Source: Mesorhizobium loti (GTDB lineage Bacteria; Pseudomonadota; Alphaproteobacteria; Rhizobiales; Rhizobiaceae). From it: 64,000 nt of DNA. A program made the translations under genes and the position numbers. The notes under the pieces are model-generated. The model ran no database searches, was not told the origin of the DNA, and was given only the letters and a program-made list of their open reading frames with translations. Location of the stretch: positions 46,363-110,362 of the forward strand of contig NZ_LPWA01000105.1 in the NCBI RefSeq assembly GCF_001510895.1. Reading direction: 5' to 3'. Each line of letters starts with the position of its first letter. Position 1 is the stretch's first letter. This document shows, in pieces, positions 1-7,855 of this stretch.

Positions 1-159
1 CTCTTCCCGCGACAGGGTCAGCAGCTCGCTGACATAGGCGGTCATCTTCACGTCGATCTGCGCGAACAGGTTCGAATGATGCGGATAGAGCGTGTTGTCG
101 AGGTCGAACACCCAATCGGTGACATGGGCAAATCGCGAGGGGTCGGGTGTCGTTGTCAT
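1..159 (-). CDS. Pyrimidine 5'-nucleotidase, HAD superfamily (partial, N-terminal 53 residues)
   Basis: The reverse strand encodes the first 53 residues of a protein that runs off the left edge. Residues 19-25 read DLDNTLY, the nucleophile motif (DxD) of HAD phosphohydrolases. The following YPHH segment is typical of the HAD pyrimidine 5'-nucleotidases, which dephosphorylate UMP/CMP-type nucleotides. The ATG is at 159-157. The protein is cut by the window, so later HAD motifs cannot be checked. The family call is fairly safe; the substrate is inferred. Confidence 0.75.
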   Translation of the reverse strand, partial: MTTTPDPSRFAHVTDWVFDLDNTLYPHHSNLFAQIDVKMTAYVSELLTLSREE

Positions 160-309
160 GGCTTCCTTATGGCATGCGGACGCGGACTTTATCCACAACT
201 TCTGCGCGTCGCGCACGGTGAAAATAGCCTCTCGCTTCAAATTTTAACCGTCCCGGAAAGGTCACCTTCAGCGCTTGCTGGCACAGAGGCATTCCGTCGG
301 GAGTCAGCG

Positions 310-1071
310 ATGAGTCGCATAATTTTGAAGTCCGCAGTCGTCGCGTTCGCTTCGGTCGCCGTCTCGCTTTTGTTGACGCTGGTTGTGGTCCCGGCCATGG
401 GCTTTCCGGTCAGCCGCGCCGTCTGGCTGACCGCCACGGTCTGCCCCTTGATGCTCGCCTGGGTCGCCAGCGCGGGCACCTTCTGGCAAAGCGACCGCCT
501 GAAGAACGCGCATCGCGAGCTTGCCCGCGCGCATGCGCAGCTCGTCGCCGCCCACAGGCGCCTGTCGGAGAAGGCTAGCCGCGACGACATGACCGGCATG
601 CTCAACCGCGAGACCTTCTTCGCCGCGCTCGACGGCTCCCGTCGCAAGACCGATCGCGGCGCGCTGCTGATCATCGACGCCGATCACTTCAAGACCATCA
701 ATGACAATTACGGTCACCTGACCGGCGACGATGCGCTGCTTCTGATCGCAGGCGCCATCGAGCGGGGCGTACGCAGCGGCGACGTGCTCGGCCGCATCGG
801 CGGCGAGGAGTTCGCCGCCTTCCTGGTCGGCGCAACCGGACCGGAGGCGAGGCATGTGGCCGAGCGCATTCGCCGCGAGGTCGAACTGATCCGCTTCCGC
901 CCCGTCGATGAGCGGACCGTGCCGTTGACCGTCTCGATCGGCGGCATCACCTGCGCCGAGAGCGCCACCGTGTCGGAGCTGATGCGCGCCGCCGACCGCA
1001 GGCTTTACGAGGCAAAGCATCGCGGCCGCAACCTGTCCATCCTCGACCGCGACATTTCGGAAGCCGCCTGA
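310..1071 (+). CDS. Membrane-anchored diguanylate cyclase (GGDEF protein)
   Basis: The 253-residue product should make the second messenger c-di-GMP from two GTP. Two hydrophobic segments (about residues 8-29 and 36-56) anchor it in the inner membrane, and a short helical linker (62-90) leads to the GGDEF domain. The active-site motif is GGEEF at 164-168, a functional variant, with metal-binding Asp123 in IDADHFK. An RSGD sequence at 155-158, exactly five residues before GGEEF, is the RxxD inhibitory site, so product feedback inhibition is likely. An upstream in-frame extension to position 76 is possible, but the ATG at 310 puts a membrane segment directly at the N-terminus and avoids overlap with the divergent nucleotidase gene. 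Confidence 0.88.
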   Translation: MSRIILKSAVVAFASVAVSLLLTLVVVPAMGFPVSRAVWLTATVCPLMLAWVASAGTFWQSDRLKNAHRELARAHAQLVAAHRRLSEKASRDDMTGMLNRETFFAALDGSRRKTDRGALLIIDADHFKTINDNYGHLTGDDALLLIAGAIERGVRSGDVLGRIGGEEFAAFLVGATGPEARHVAERIRREVELIRFRPVDERTVPLTVSIGGITCAESATVSELMRAADRRLYEAKHRGRNLSILDRDISEAA

Positions 1072-1235
1072 GGCTTGGCGTTGGCAAATTCCTAACCCTG
1101 TCCAAATTCAACCGCGGCGATTGCGCGGTTGTAACGGCGTTTTCATCCAGACTTGGCATGGAATTGGCTTCTCCGGCGGCATGTGTGCCGTCCAGGAACG
1201 GCATGCGTGTATCGAGCCCCATCGAAAGACGTGTC

Positions 1236-1406
1236 ATGACCCATTTCATCAAGATGTCGCGCCGCACGATCGTGCAGGCACTGATCGCATTGCCCGCGCT
1301 GTCGCTGTTCCGCAACCAGCCGGCCGTCCCCGACCCTGGCGAGATCGACCCCGATGAGATCATCGAGGTCAACGGCTGGATCCTGAAGCGGAGCGATCTC
1401 GCATGA
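1236..1406 (+). CDS. Small twin-arginine-signal protein coupled to a GMC dehydrogenase
   Basis: This encodes a 56-residue protein. It carries an SRR motif followed by a hydrophobic stretch (IVQALIALPALSLF), which resembles a Tat signal, and then a short acidic tail (EIDPDEIIEVNGW). Its stop codon overlaps the start of the next gene by four bases, so the two are translationally coupled. In gluconate and fructose dehydrogenases a small Tat subunit carries the flavoprotein subunit across the membrane; this gene may be a reduced version, but that is inference. An alternative start at 1254 gives a protein beginning MSRRT. Confidence 0.6.
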   Translation: MTHFIKMSRRTIVQALIALPALSLFRNQPAVPDPGEIDPDEIIEVNGWILKRSDLA

Positions 1407-2842
1407 TCTTCGACAGCTACGAGGCCTATGGGCAGGCGGGGTTCAAACCCAAGGTCTGCATCCTCGGCTCCGGTCCGGCCGGCACCACGATCGCCAGGAA
1501 ACTAGGCGCCGCCGGCATTCCGGTGGTCGTTCTGGAGGCCGGCTCGCGTGAATTCAGCGACGAGTCGCAGGATTTCTATCGCGGCGCCACGGTCGGCGAT
1601 TTCTATTTCGATCTCGACATCACCAGGCTGCGCTTCATGGGCGGCTCTTCCAACCACTGGGCCGGCTGGTGCCGGGTGCTCGACAGCCAAGATTTCGAGC
1701 CCAAGGCCTGGGCGCCGGACACCGGCTGGCCGATCAGCCGCGCCGATATCGAACCTTACCTGCCCGAAGTCCGCGATATTCTCGAGCTTCCCGACTTCCG
1801 GCCCGACGTCCCAATCTCGGACGACATCCGCTGGGTGCAGCTGATCAAGAGCGGCGCCGTGCGCTTCGGCGAGAAATTCGCCGACGAGCTCGACCGGAGC
1901 AAGAACATCGCCGTCGTGCTCAACACCTATGCAACAGAGCTCACCGGCGACGGCAAGCGCGTCACCGGCGCCAAATTGTGGTCGAACGGCCAGGACGCCG
2001 GCACCTTCACGGCGGATTACTTCATCACCTGCACCGGCGGGTTGGAGAACTCCAAGCTGCTGCTCTGGTCGAACCGGCGCTCCAATGGCGGTGTCGTGCC
2101 GAACGCCGCAGCGCTCGGCCGCTATTGGATGGAGCACCCGACCTTCGAGGGCGGCAATGCCATCCTCGCCAGCTACGGCGAGTTCGAGGTCGACGCCTCG
2201 AACGAAGCCTTCTTCTCGCCCACGCTCGCCGCGATGGAGCGGCTGCAGATCCTGAATTTCGGCGTCAGGCTGATCGAGATGCCCTACCCGAATGTCAAAC
2301 GGCTGATCGCGGACCTGGCCTGCACCGCGCCCAATATGGCGGAATGGATGTCGGACCAACTCAGCCAGCGCCTGCGTTGCGCCGCCCAGCTCTATGTCGC
2401 CTGGGAACAGGCGCCGCTCGCCTCGAACCAGATCGAGCTGTCGAAAACCGATGTTGACCACGCCGGCGTGCCGCGCATCGAACTGCACTGGAAGAAGTCG
2501 CCGCTCGAGCGTCGCACCTTGCTGGAAGGCTTGCGGCTCTTCGGCACCACCATGGCGCAGAAGAATCTCGGCCGCGTGCGCATCGCCGATTGGATCGGCA
2601 ATGGCGGCGACTACCCGACGAATGAGGAGACGGCGGGCCACCACCATATGGGCGGCACCCGCATGGGCACCGATGTCTTGAAGAGCGTCGTCGACGCCAA
2701 CTGCAAGGTGCACGGCATGGACAACCTCTATGTCGGCGGCTCCTCGGTGTTCTGCACGTCCGGGCAGTGCAACCCGACGACCACGATCACGGCGCTCGCC
2801 TGCCGGCTGGGCGATCACCTCAGCAAGGTGATTACCGTCTGA
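1403..2842 (+). CDS. GMC-family FAD-dependent oxidoreductase
   Basis: The 479-residue flavoprotein has the FAD dinucleotide-binding motif GSGPAG at residues 22-27 and a LEAG adenosine-binding strand end near 44-47. A C-terminal domain holds GHHHMGGTRMG (from about 412) and GQCNPTTTI (about 454), which match the GMC substrate and active-site region. Members oxidise sugar or polyol alcohol groups and pass electrons to quinone, cytochrome or oxygen. It has no export signal of its own, while the coupled upstream gene has a Tat-like signal. This suggests export as a pair. The substrate is unknown. Confidence 0.85.
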   Translation: MIFDSYEAYGQAGFKPKVCILGSGPAGTTIARKLGAAGIPVVVLEAGSREFSDESQDFYRGATVGDFYFDLDITRLRFMGGSSNHWAGWCRVLDSQDFEPKAWAPDTGWPISRADIEPYLPEVRDILELPDFRPDVPISDDIRWVQLIKSGAVRFGEKFADELDRSKNIAVVLNTYATELTGDGKRVTGAKLWSNGQDAGTFTADYFITCTGGLENSKLLLWSNRRSNGGVVPNAAALGRYWMEHPTFEGGNAILASYGEFEVDASNEAFFSPTLAAMERLQILNFGVRLIEMPYPNVKRLIADLACTAPNMAEWMSDQLSQRLRCAAQLYVAWEQAPLASNQIELSKTDVDHAGVPRIELHWKKSPLERRTLLEGLRLFGTTMAQKNLGRVRIADWIGNGGDYPTNEETAGHHHMGGTRMGTDVLKSVVDANCKVHGMDNLYVGGSSVFCTSGQCNPTTTITALACRLGDHLSKVITV

Positions 2843-2924
2843 GTTCCCCGAAAAGCAGGCAGCGCCGGCGCCTGGAATGGCAACCGGCGCCGCCCTGGCG
2901 CGCCTTTTGGGAAATGGCGACTCG

Positions 2925-3092
2925 TTACAGCCCGTAGACCGCGATGCGCACCAGCACGGCCGCGGCGGCAAGTGCCACCAGCAGAATGCCGAGGCCGATG
3001 GGCGAGCCCCAGCCATACCATTCCATCGCCAGCTTGGCGTATCTGTACTCCTCCTCATTGGAGAGAGGGGTGCGTTGCTGGATCATGCTCAT
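2925..3092 (-). CDS. Small single-pass membrane protein
   Basis: This short reverse-strand gene encodes 55 residues. It has an acidic, hydrophilic start (LSNEEEYRYAKLAMEW) followed by one membrane segment (about 31-52, rich in Leu, Ala and Val). It is divergent from the MarR gene with 96 bases between them, so that regulator may control it. The function is not recognised. The start is ATG at 3092; a second in-frame ATG lies two codons further in. Confidence 0.6.
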   Translation of the reverse strand: MSMIQQRTPLSNEEEYRYAKLAMEWYGWGSPIGLGILLVALAAAAVLVRIAVYGL

Positions 3093-3188
3093 TTTATCGC
3101 TCCTTGTCGGCGACTTTGCCCTTGCCTTGCAAAGGGCGTCGTCGCATATTGATACGATAGTCTGAATGTTTAACAGATTGATAGTTAG

Positions 3189-3680
3189 ATGACAGAAATA
3201 AATTCGTCAAGCGGGAATCGCGCCGAGATGACTGCGGCCGTCAGCCTCGCCGTCATGCGCTGGCAGGACGCGACGCAGGCCTATGACGAAGCGGTGGGGG
3301 CGCGGCTCGGGCTGATCGCGGCCGAGCGGCATTGCCTGGGCCTGCTCTATGGCGGGCCGCAATCAGCGGGCGCCGTGGCAGCGGCAACCGGACTGACCCC
3401 GGCAGCCGTCACCGCATTGATCGACCGGCTGGAGGCGCGCGGGCTCGTCACCAGAACTCGCAGCCTGGAGGACAGGCGCAAGGTGGTGGTCGAGGCGACC
3501 GAGCGTACCAGGGAGCTGTCCGAGCGCTACTATGGCGCCATCGCGCGGGAGGGCGAAAAAGTGGTTGCGAGTTTCAGCGACGCCGAACTGGCGACCGTGC
3601 TGCGCTTCATCAACGCCGCGCTCGACCTGCAAAGCGAACAGCTGGCGAGGATCAAGGCCGAGCCGGCCGCGGCTGGCTGA
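3189..3680 (+). CDS. MarR-family transcriptional regulator
   Basis: This encodes a 163-residue winged-helix regulator. The central part (about 50-110) shows the MarR pattern: a recognition helix in the GLTPAAVTALIDRLEARG region, then a wing with TRTRSLEDRRK, the usual DxRxK/R wing signature. It is divergent from the small membrane protein gene and is followed by a hairpin at 3697-3736. MarR proteins usually repress a neighbouring gene and themselves and release DNA on ligand binding. The ligand is unknown. Confidence 0.85.
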   Translation: MTEINSSSGNRAEMTAAVSLAVMRWQDATQAYDEAVGARLGLIAAERHCLGLLYGGPQSAGAVAAATGLTPAAVTALIDRLEARGLVTRTRSLEDRRKVVVEATERTRELSERYYGAIAREGEKVVASFSDAELATVLRFINAALDLQSEQLARIKAEPAAAG

Positions 3681-3696
3681 TACGCGAGCGAAAACC

Positions 3697-3736
3697 CAGA
3701 GCGGTTCAACCGCCTGTCGGCGACCGAACCGCTCTG
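3697..3736. terminator. Hairpin between the convergent marR and phhA genes
   Basis: CAGAGCGGTTC (3697-3707) and GAACCGCTCTG (3726-3736) form a perfect 11-bp stem around an 18-base loop. It lies just after the marR stop and before the phhA stop on the other strand, so it may end transcription from either side. There is no strong U tract. Confidence 0.5.
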
Positions 3737-3806
3737 ACGGCCGGCTGGGCGAAAGCCGGACCTTGACGCGCGCGGTGCCGAAAATGCCGCGCTTTTGTTC
3801 GATGCT

Positions 3807-4640
3807 CTAAACCGTGGCCGGGTCGAGCGCCGGCTGACCCTTGAACCGTGCGATGATACCGGCGAGATCGCCGCTGGCGAAGGCATCGCGCAACGCGTCG
3901 AAGGACGGCAGCACGAAATAGGCGCGCTGGAACTTATCGATCTCATAGCCGGTGCGCATCACCGTCTCGAGATTGAACGGCACGTGGTGGGCGTCCTTGC
4001 TCTCGACCGCGAACTGCAGCTCGGTGAAGGACGACATCAGACCGGCGCCGAATGCTTTCAGCGGCTGGCCGGCTTCCTGGATGAGGCCGTATTCGGCGCT
4101 GTACCAGTAGAGCCTGGTGATCATCTCGTCGCCGCCGAGCGCGATCATATCCTCGGCCTTCGCGCCATACATCTGCATGAAATCGGCAAACACCGGCTGC
4201 GTCAGGATCGGCACATGGCCGAAGAAATCATGGAACATGTCCGGCTCGACGATGTAGTCGAGCTCCTGCCTCGTCCGCAGCCAGTTGGTGACCGGGAAAC
4301 GCCGGTTGGCGAGATGATCGAAGAAGGGGCCTGCAGGGATCAGCCCAGGCACCGCCACGATCTCCCAGCCGGTCAGCTTGCGCAGTTTTTCGCTGATGGC
4401 GTCGAAATCCGGAATTTTGTCGAGCAGGCCGAGCGTTGCGACGCCGTCGAGATAGGAACGGTGCGCGAGCCTCTGCGTCAGCTTCGTCTGGCGGTCGCAG
4501 AGCGTGCGCCACACTGCCTGTTCCTCGGCCGAATATTTGTACCCTTGAGCCACCGTGAAATCGGCGCGGCAAACCGAATAGTCACCGCGAAGGCCCTGAG
4601 CGGCGCATTCGCGGGCATAGTCGGCAACGCTGATCGTCAT
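3807..4640 (-). CDS. phhA: Phenylalanine-4-hydroxylase
   Basis: The 277-residue monomer-type bacterial enzyme converts phenylalanine to tyrosine with O2 and a pterin cofactor. The iron-binding facial triad is visible: His137 and His142 in MFHDFFGHVP, and Glu183 in YWYSAEYGLI. The spacing matches bacterial enzymes of this family. It lacks the N-terminal regulatory domain of animal enzymes. The divergent Lrp/AsnC-type gene at 4779 probably responds to an aromatic amino acid and controls it, as is common for phhA loci. Confidence 0.95.
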   Translation of the reverse strand: MTISVADYARECAAQGLRGDYSVCRADFTVAQGYKYSAEEQAVWRTLCDRQTKLTQRLAHRSYLDGVATLGLLDKIPDFDAISEKLRKLTGWEIVAVPGLIPAGPFFDHLANRRFPVTNWLRTRQELDYIVEPDMFHDFFGHVPILTQPVFADFMQMYGAKAEDMIALGGDEMITRLYWYSAEYGLIQEAGQPLKAFGAGLMSSFTELQFAVESKDAHHVPFNLETVMRTGYEIDKFQRAYFVLPSFDALRDAFASGDLAGIIARFKGQPALDPATV

Positions 4641-4733
4641 TTTTTCCTCCTCAAGATCGTGATCCGCTGATCATGGAAAGATGGTAGCCGCGGCTGACGA
4701 GACAAATCAGCCTTGTTTGTAGCCAAATGACCT

Positions 4734-4759
4734 GTTTCGAGGTAGGCTTCGCTCGAAAC
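4734..4759. promoter_or_regulatory. Inverted repeat in the phhA/lrp divergent promoter region
   Basis: GTTTCGAG (4734-4741) and CTCGAAAC (4752-4759) are a perfect 8-bp inverted repeat with a 10-base spacer. It sits 19 bases before the lrp-type start codon. It may be the operator for that regulator or a hairpin in its leader. Confidence 0.45.
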
Positions 4760-4778
4760 CGTAGATCGAGGAGTGGAA

Positions 4779-5255
4779 ATGCCTCAATTGGATGAGTTCG
4801 AGATAAAAATGCTCGACATCCTGCAGCGCGATGGACGAATGCCGGTGTCGGAGCTGGCGCAGGAGATCGGCCTGTCGACCACGCCCTGCGCTCGTCGCTT
4901 CGAGGCGCTGCACGGCGCCGGCATCATCAAGGGCTTCGCCGCCATGCTCAGCCGCCGAGCGCTCGGCCTGATGGTCGAGGTGTTCATCCAGGTCCGCCTG
5001 GTGAGCCATAGCGACGGCTCGCCGGAAAGTTTCATCGCCGCCGTGCAGCGCATGGACGAGGTTTCGTCCTGCTGGACGATGACCGGCGATCACGATTTCC
5101 TGCTGCATGTGATGGTGCCCTCGGTGGACGACCTCAACGGCTTCGTCATGCACCGGCTGATGCGGCTGCCCGGTGTGCGCGACGTCCACACCCAGCTCGT
5201 GCTGCAGAACATCAAGGGGCCCGGCCACGTGCCGCTCAGCCACCTGCGGCGGTAG
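4779..5255 (+). CDS. Lrp/AsnC-family transcriptional regulator
   Basis: The 158-residue protein has an N-terminal helix-turn-helix (about 4-55; LDEFEIKMLDILQRDGRMPV, then LAQEIGLSTTPCARRFEALH) and a C-terminal RAM ligand-binding domain (about 65-150). The start is set by GAGGAG at 4768-4773, five bases before ATG 4779; an upstream GTG at 4773 overlaps that site. It is divergent from phhA and likely regulates phenylalanine/tyrosine catabolism. Confidence 0.88.
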   Translation: MPQLDEFEIKMLDILQRDGRMPVSELAQEIGLSTTPCARRFEALHGAGIIKGFAAMLSRRALGLMVEVFIQVRLVSHSDGSPESFIAAVQRMDEVSSCWTMTGDHDFLLHVMVPSVDDLNGFVMHRLMRLPGVRDVHTQLVLQNIKGPGHVPLSHLRR

Positions 5256-5653
5256 ATTACGTCAGCAGCGGGCTCCCTTGCGGAAACAATCCGGACAGGA
5301 CACTGGGTCAAAAAGTCAAATCTGCAGGAACTGTCCGGCGTCGAACGAAATTAAGACTGTGCGATGTTAAGCAAAGACATGCTTGGAGCTTTGCGTTAGC
5401 ATAAACGTTACGCGTGTCTTCTCTCGCGCGCCGGAGGAAAGTATGAATCCTGCATTGTCCGGCAACTCCAGATTGTTGCATGGAACCCTTGACCGGTCGC
5501 GGTACCGAGGCGGTCGCGCAAATCCGTTTACCGCCGGTTAGCAACATTAGTGTCTTATAATGGATCAGGCTTGCCTTCGTCCTTCCGTGAGGACTTGACG
5601 GACTTCGCTTGCTCGAACCGTTGATGCGGAGGATGATCGCAAAGGAGCGTTGC
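5256..5653. other. Intergenic region before the GGDEF-EAL gene
   Basis: This 398-base stretch holds no long gene. It contains one short open frame with a strong ribosome site, listed separately, and the leader of the GGDEF-EAL gene. No terminator with a clear U tract was seen. Confidence 0.5.
5443..5541 (+). CDS. Possible 32-residue small protein
   Basis: A GGAGGAAAG ribosome site (5433-5441) precedes ATG 5443, and the frame runs 32 codons to TAG at 5539-5541. The product begins MNPALSGNSRL and has no recognisable domain. The strong Shine-Dalgarno site is the only support. Confidence 0.25.
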   Translation: MNPALSGNSRLLHGTLDRSRYRGGRANPFTAG

Positions 5654-7633
5654 ATGCAGCTGACGGAGGATGTGGCTCAGAGGGTCACCGAAGCGATTTC
5701 ACGCCCGTCGTGGAAATCGGCCGATCCGACGCTTTTCGCGATGCTTCTGCAGAAGAACGCGGATCAGAATCGCAAGGTCGTGCGCTGGGGCATAGCGGCG
5801 GCCGTGTTGAGCTACATATGCTACGGCGCCTTCGACTTGTTTCTTTTCCCGGACGTTGCGGACCGCGTGATCCTGACGCGTCTGACGTTAGGATTAACCT
5901 TCCTGGTGCTTGTCGAACTCGTTGCTCGACGCGGTTTTGCCGTCACTACTTTGCACCACGTAGCCGCCCTGGCGATCGTCGTGGGCGCGATCGGGTGGCT
6001 GCTGTCGGCGCTGGGCACCGCGCATCAGGAGGCGCTTTCCCATTTCATTGTCTTCGGCACGGTGTTCATTCTCGGCGCCAACCTCTTCTTCAATTTCCGG
6101 CTATGGCTCTCGGCGCTGTCGTCCGCGACCGTAACAGTTGCCTTTGCGGGCGCGACGTTGTTCGTTCTTCGGGCGGACCTTGCCACGCGCCTGGTGCTTG
6201 CAACCTACTTTGTGAATTGCCTTGTCTTGTCGCTCTATCTTTCGTGGCGCCTAAGCATGGAGCGCTACCAGACCTTCCTGCATGCGCTTCAGGCGCAGAT
6301 CCAGGAGCAGGTCGCCATCGAGAACGGTCAAAAGCTCATCGAGATCGCGGACACGGATCCGCTTACCGGGCTCAAGAACCGCAGGGCGATCACGCGGGAA
6401 TTCGCTGAGTTGTGCAAGGAATGGGCCAAGGACAATGACGAAATAGGCGTCATTCTCATGGATGTCGACTACTTCAAGCGGTTCAACGACCGGCTTGGAC
6501 ATCAGGCCGGCGACGACTGTCTGATCGAACTGGCCCGTGCCTTCGACGAGACGGCGGCTTTCAACCACGCCATCGCGGGACGATATGGCGGCGAGGAATT
6601 CGTCGTGCTGTGCAAGGTCGCCGGACGGGATCATCTGCGTGAGGTAACGCATCAATTCTGCCGGGCCGTCGAGGATCTGAATATCCCTCATCCCGATCGG
6701 GACGATAAGCTCGACATCGTCACCATCAGCGCCGGGGCGTCGTTGACGCGCGCCGAACAAAGCATAGAGCTGCGTATCCTGCTGCAGGAGGCCGACCGCG
6801 CGCTCTATGCGTCGAAATTCTCGGGGCGCGCGACCTTCACGATCTATGACGCGCAGGCCATCGACCAGAAGCGTGCCAGCCAGAATCTTTCAGAACTGCT
6901 CAAGCATGCCGTTTCGGAGGGACTTGTCTCGGTTGTCTATCAGCCGATCTGCGATGCGACATCCGGCCAGGTGCTTGGCCATGAGTCGCTGATGCGGCTG
7001 CGCGACTTCGACGGCAGCGCGATCAGCCCGTCCGTGTTCATACCCGTCGCCGAGCAGACCGGCGGGATCGAGGAACTTGGGCTGTGGCTGATCGACCGGG
7101 CCTGCGGCGACATGGTCGAGCATGGTTTGGGGGCGGTCGTGTCCGCGAACGTATCGGTCGTTCAGCTCAAGGCTCCGAATTTCCCGCTGCACATCACCGA
7201 GATCCTTGGCCGGCACGGCATGGCGCCTCATAAGCTGGCGCTCGAGGTCACCGAGGGCAGCGATATTTCCTTGGAGGCGCAGGCCGCCAGAAGCATCGAG
7301 CAGCTTCGGGCCCTTGGCGTGCAAATCTGGCTGGATGATTTCGGAACCGGATTTGCCGGCCTGGCGTGGCTGCGCCGTTTCAAGTTCGACGTCGTCAAGG
7401 TCGATCGGAGTTTCCTGCACGACTGCCAGACGGTTCGCGGACTGAGCCTGCTGCAGGACATGGTCAGGCTTCTGCGCAATCTGGGCCACACCGTTCTTGT
7501 CGAGGGTGTCGAGACGAAAGAGCAGCAGAATCTGCTCCAGCACATGGGCATTCAGTCGGTCCAGGGTTTCCTCACCGGGCGCCCCGTTCCGATCGAGGAG
7601 ATCGTGCAGTCCAGGCGGGAGCTGGTCGCCTAG
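5654..7633 (+). CDS. Multi-pass membrane GGDEF-EAL protein (c-di-GMP turnover)
   Basis: The 659-residue protein has about six membrane segments (44-64, 72-92, 102-120, 130-147, 152-172, 179-198), a GGDEF domain (about 228-400) and an EAL phosphodiesterase domain (about 415-655). The cyclase motif is GGEEF at 312-316, but no RxxD inhibitory site precedes it. The phosphodiesterase residues all appear present: Glu444 (ESL), Asn499, Glu531 (LEVTE), Asp561-Asp562 (DDFGTG), Lys582, Glu617 (EGVE) and Gln637. Both activities are therefore possible. Start ATG 5654 is chosen because AAAGGAG lies at 5641-5647; longer in-frame starts exist upstream. Confidence 0.92.
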   Translation: MQLTEDVAQRVTEAISRPSWKSADPTLFAMLLQKNADQNRKVVRWGIAAAVLSYICYGAFDLFLFPDVADRVILTRLTLGLTFLVLVELVARRGFAVTTLHHVAALAIVVGAIGWLLSALGTAHQEALSHFIVFGTVFILGANLFFNFRLWLSALSSATVTVAFAGATLFVLRADLATRLVLATYFVNCLVLSLYLSWRLSMERYQTFLHALQAQIQEQVAIENGQKLIEIADTDPLTGLKNRRAITREFAELCKEWAKDNDEIGVILMDVDYFKRFNDRLGHQAGDDCLIELARAFDETAAFNHAIAGRYGGEEFVVLCKVAGRDHLREVTHQFCRAVEDLNIPHPDRDDKLDIVTISAGASLTRAEQSIELRILLQEADRALYASKFSGRATFTIYDAQAIDQKRASQNLSELLKHAVSEGLVSVVYQPICDATSGQVLGHESLMRLRDFDGSAISPSVFIPVAEQTGGIEELGLWLIDRACGDMVEHGLGAVVSANVSVVQLKAPNFPLHITEILGRHGMAPHKLALEVTEGSDISLEAQAARSIEQLRALGVQIWLDDFGTGFAGLAWLRRFKFDVVKVDRSFLHDCQTVRGLSLLQDMVRLLRNLGHTVLVEGVETKEQQNLLQHMGIQSVQGFLTGRPVPIEEIVQSRRELVA

Positions 7634-7748
7634 AGCGTTTCACCGTTTCACGAAACGGCGACCCGCTCTATCTCCTTGTTTCTACGCAATTCCGAACAGA
7701 AAACCGTTTCACACTTTGCCTGGAATTGCCCGAGGGCAATTCCAGGCG
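7634..7748. repeat. Short palindromic repeat, family A, copy 1
   Basis: This element directly follows the GGDEF-EAL stop codon. It contains GAGCGTTTCACCGTTTCACG and then inverted GCAATTCC/GGAATTGC parts, including an AAACGG core. On the reverse strand it matches copies at 14401-14464 and 16748-16803. It can fold into hairpins and may act as a terminator here. Confidence 0.65.
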
Positions 7749-7855
7749 AAATGCATAGCCGCTGTCATTCGAGGAAAAGTATCCGGAGCGCGTCAAAGGC
7801 TCCATGGCAGGTCGGGGCGCTTCACGGCCCGCCCTGAAGGCGGTTCCACTTCCTC

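Noticed and set aside
1502..3058. A 518-codon open frame opposite the GMC oxidoreductase
   Set aside because: It is a shadow of the real gene caused by high-GC codon use. It shows no domain and has an Arg/Ala-rich composition.
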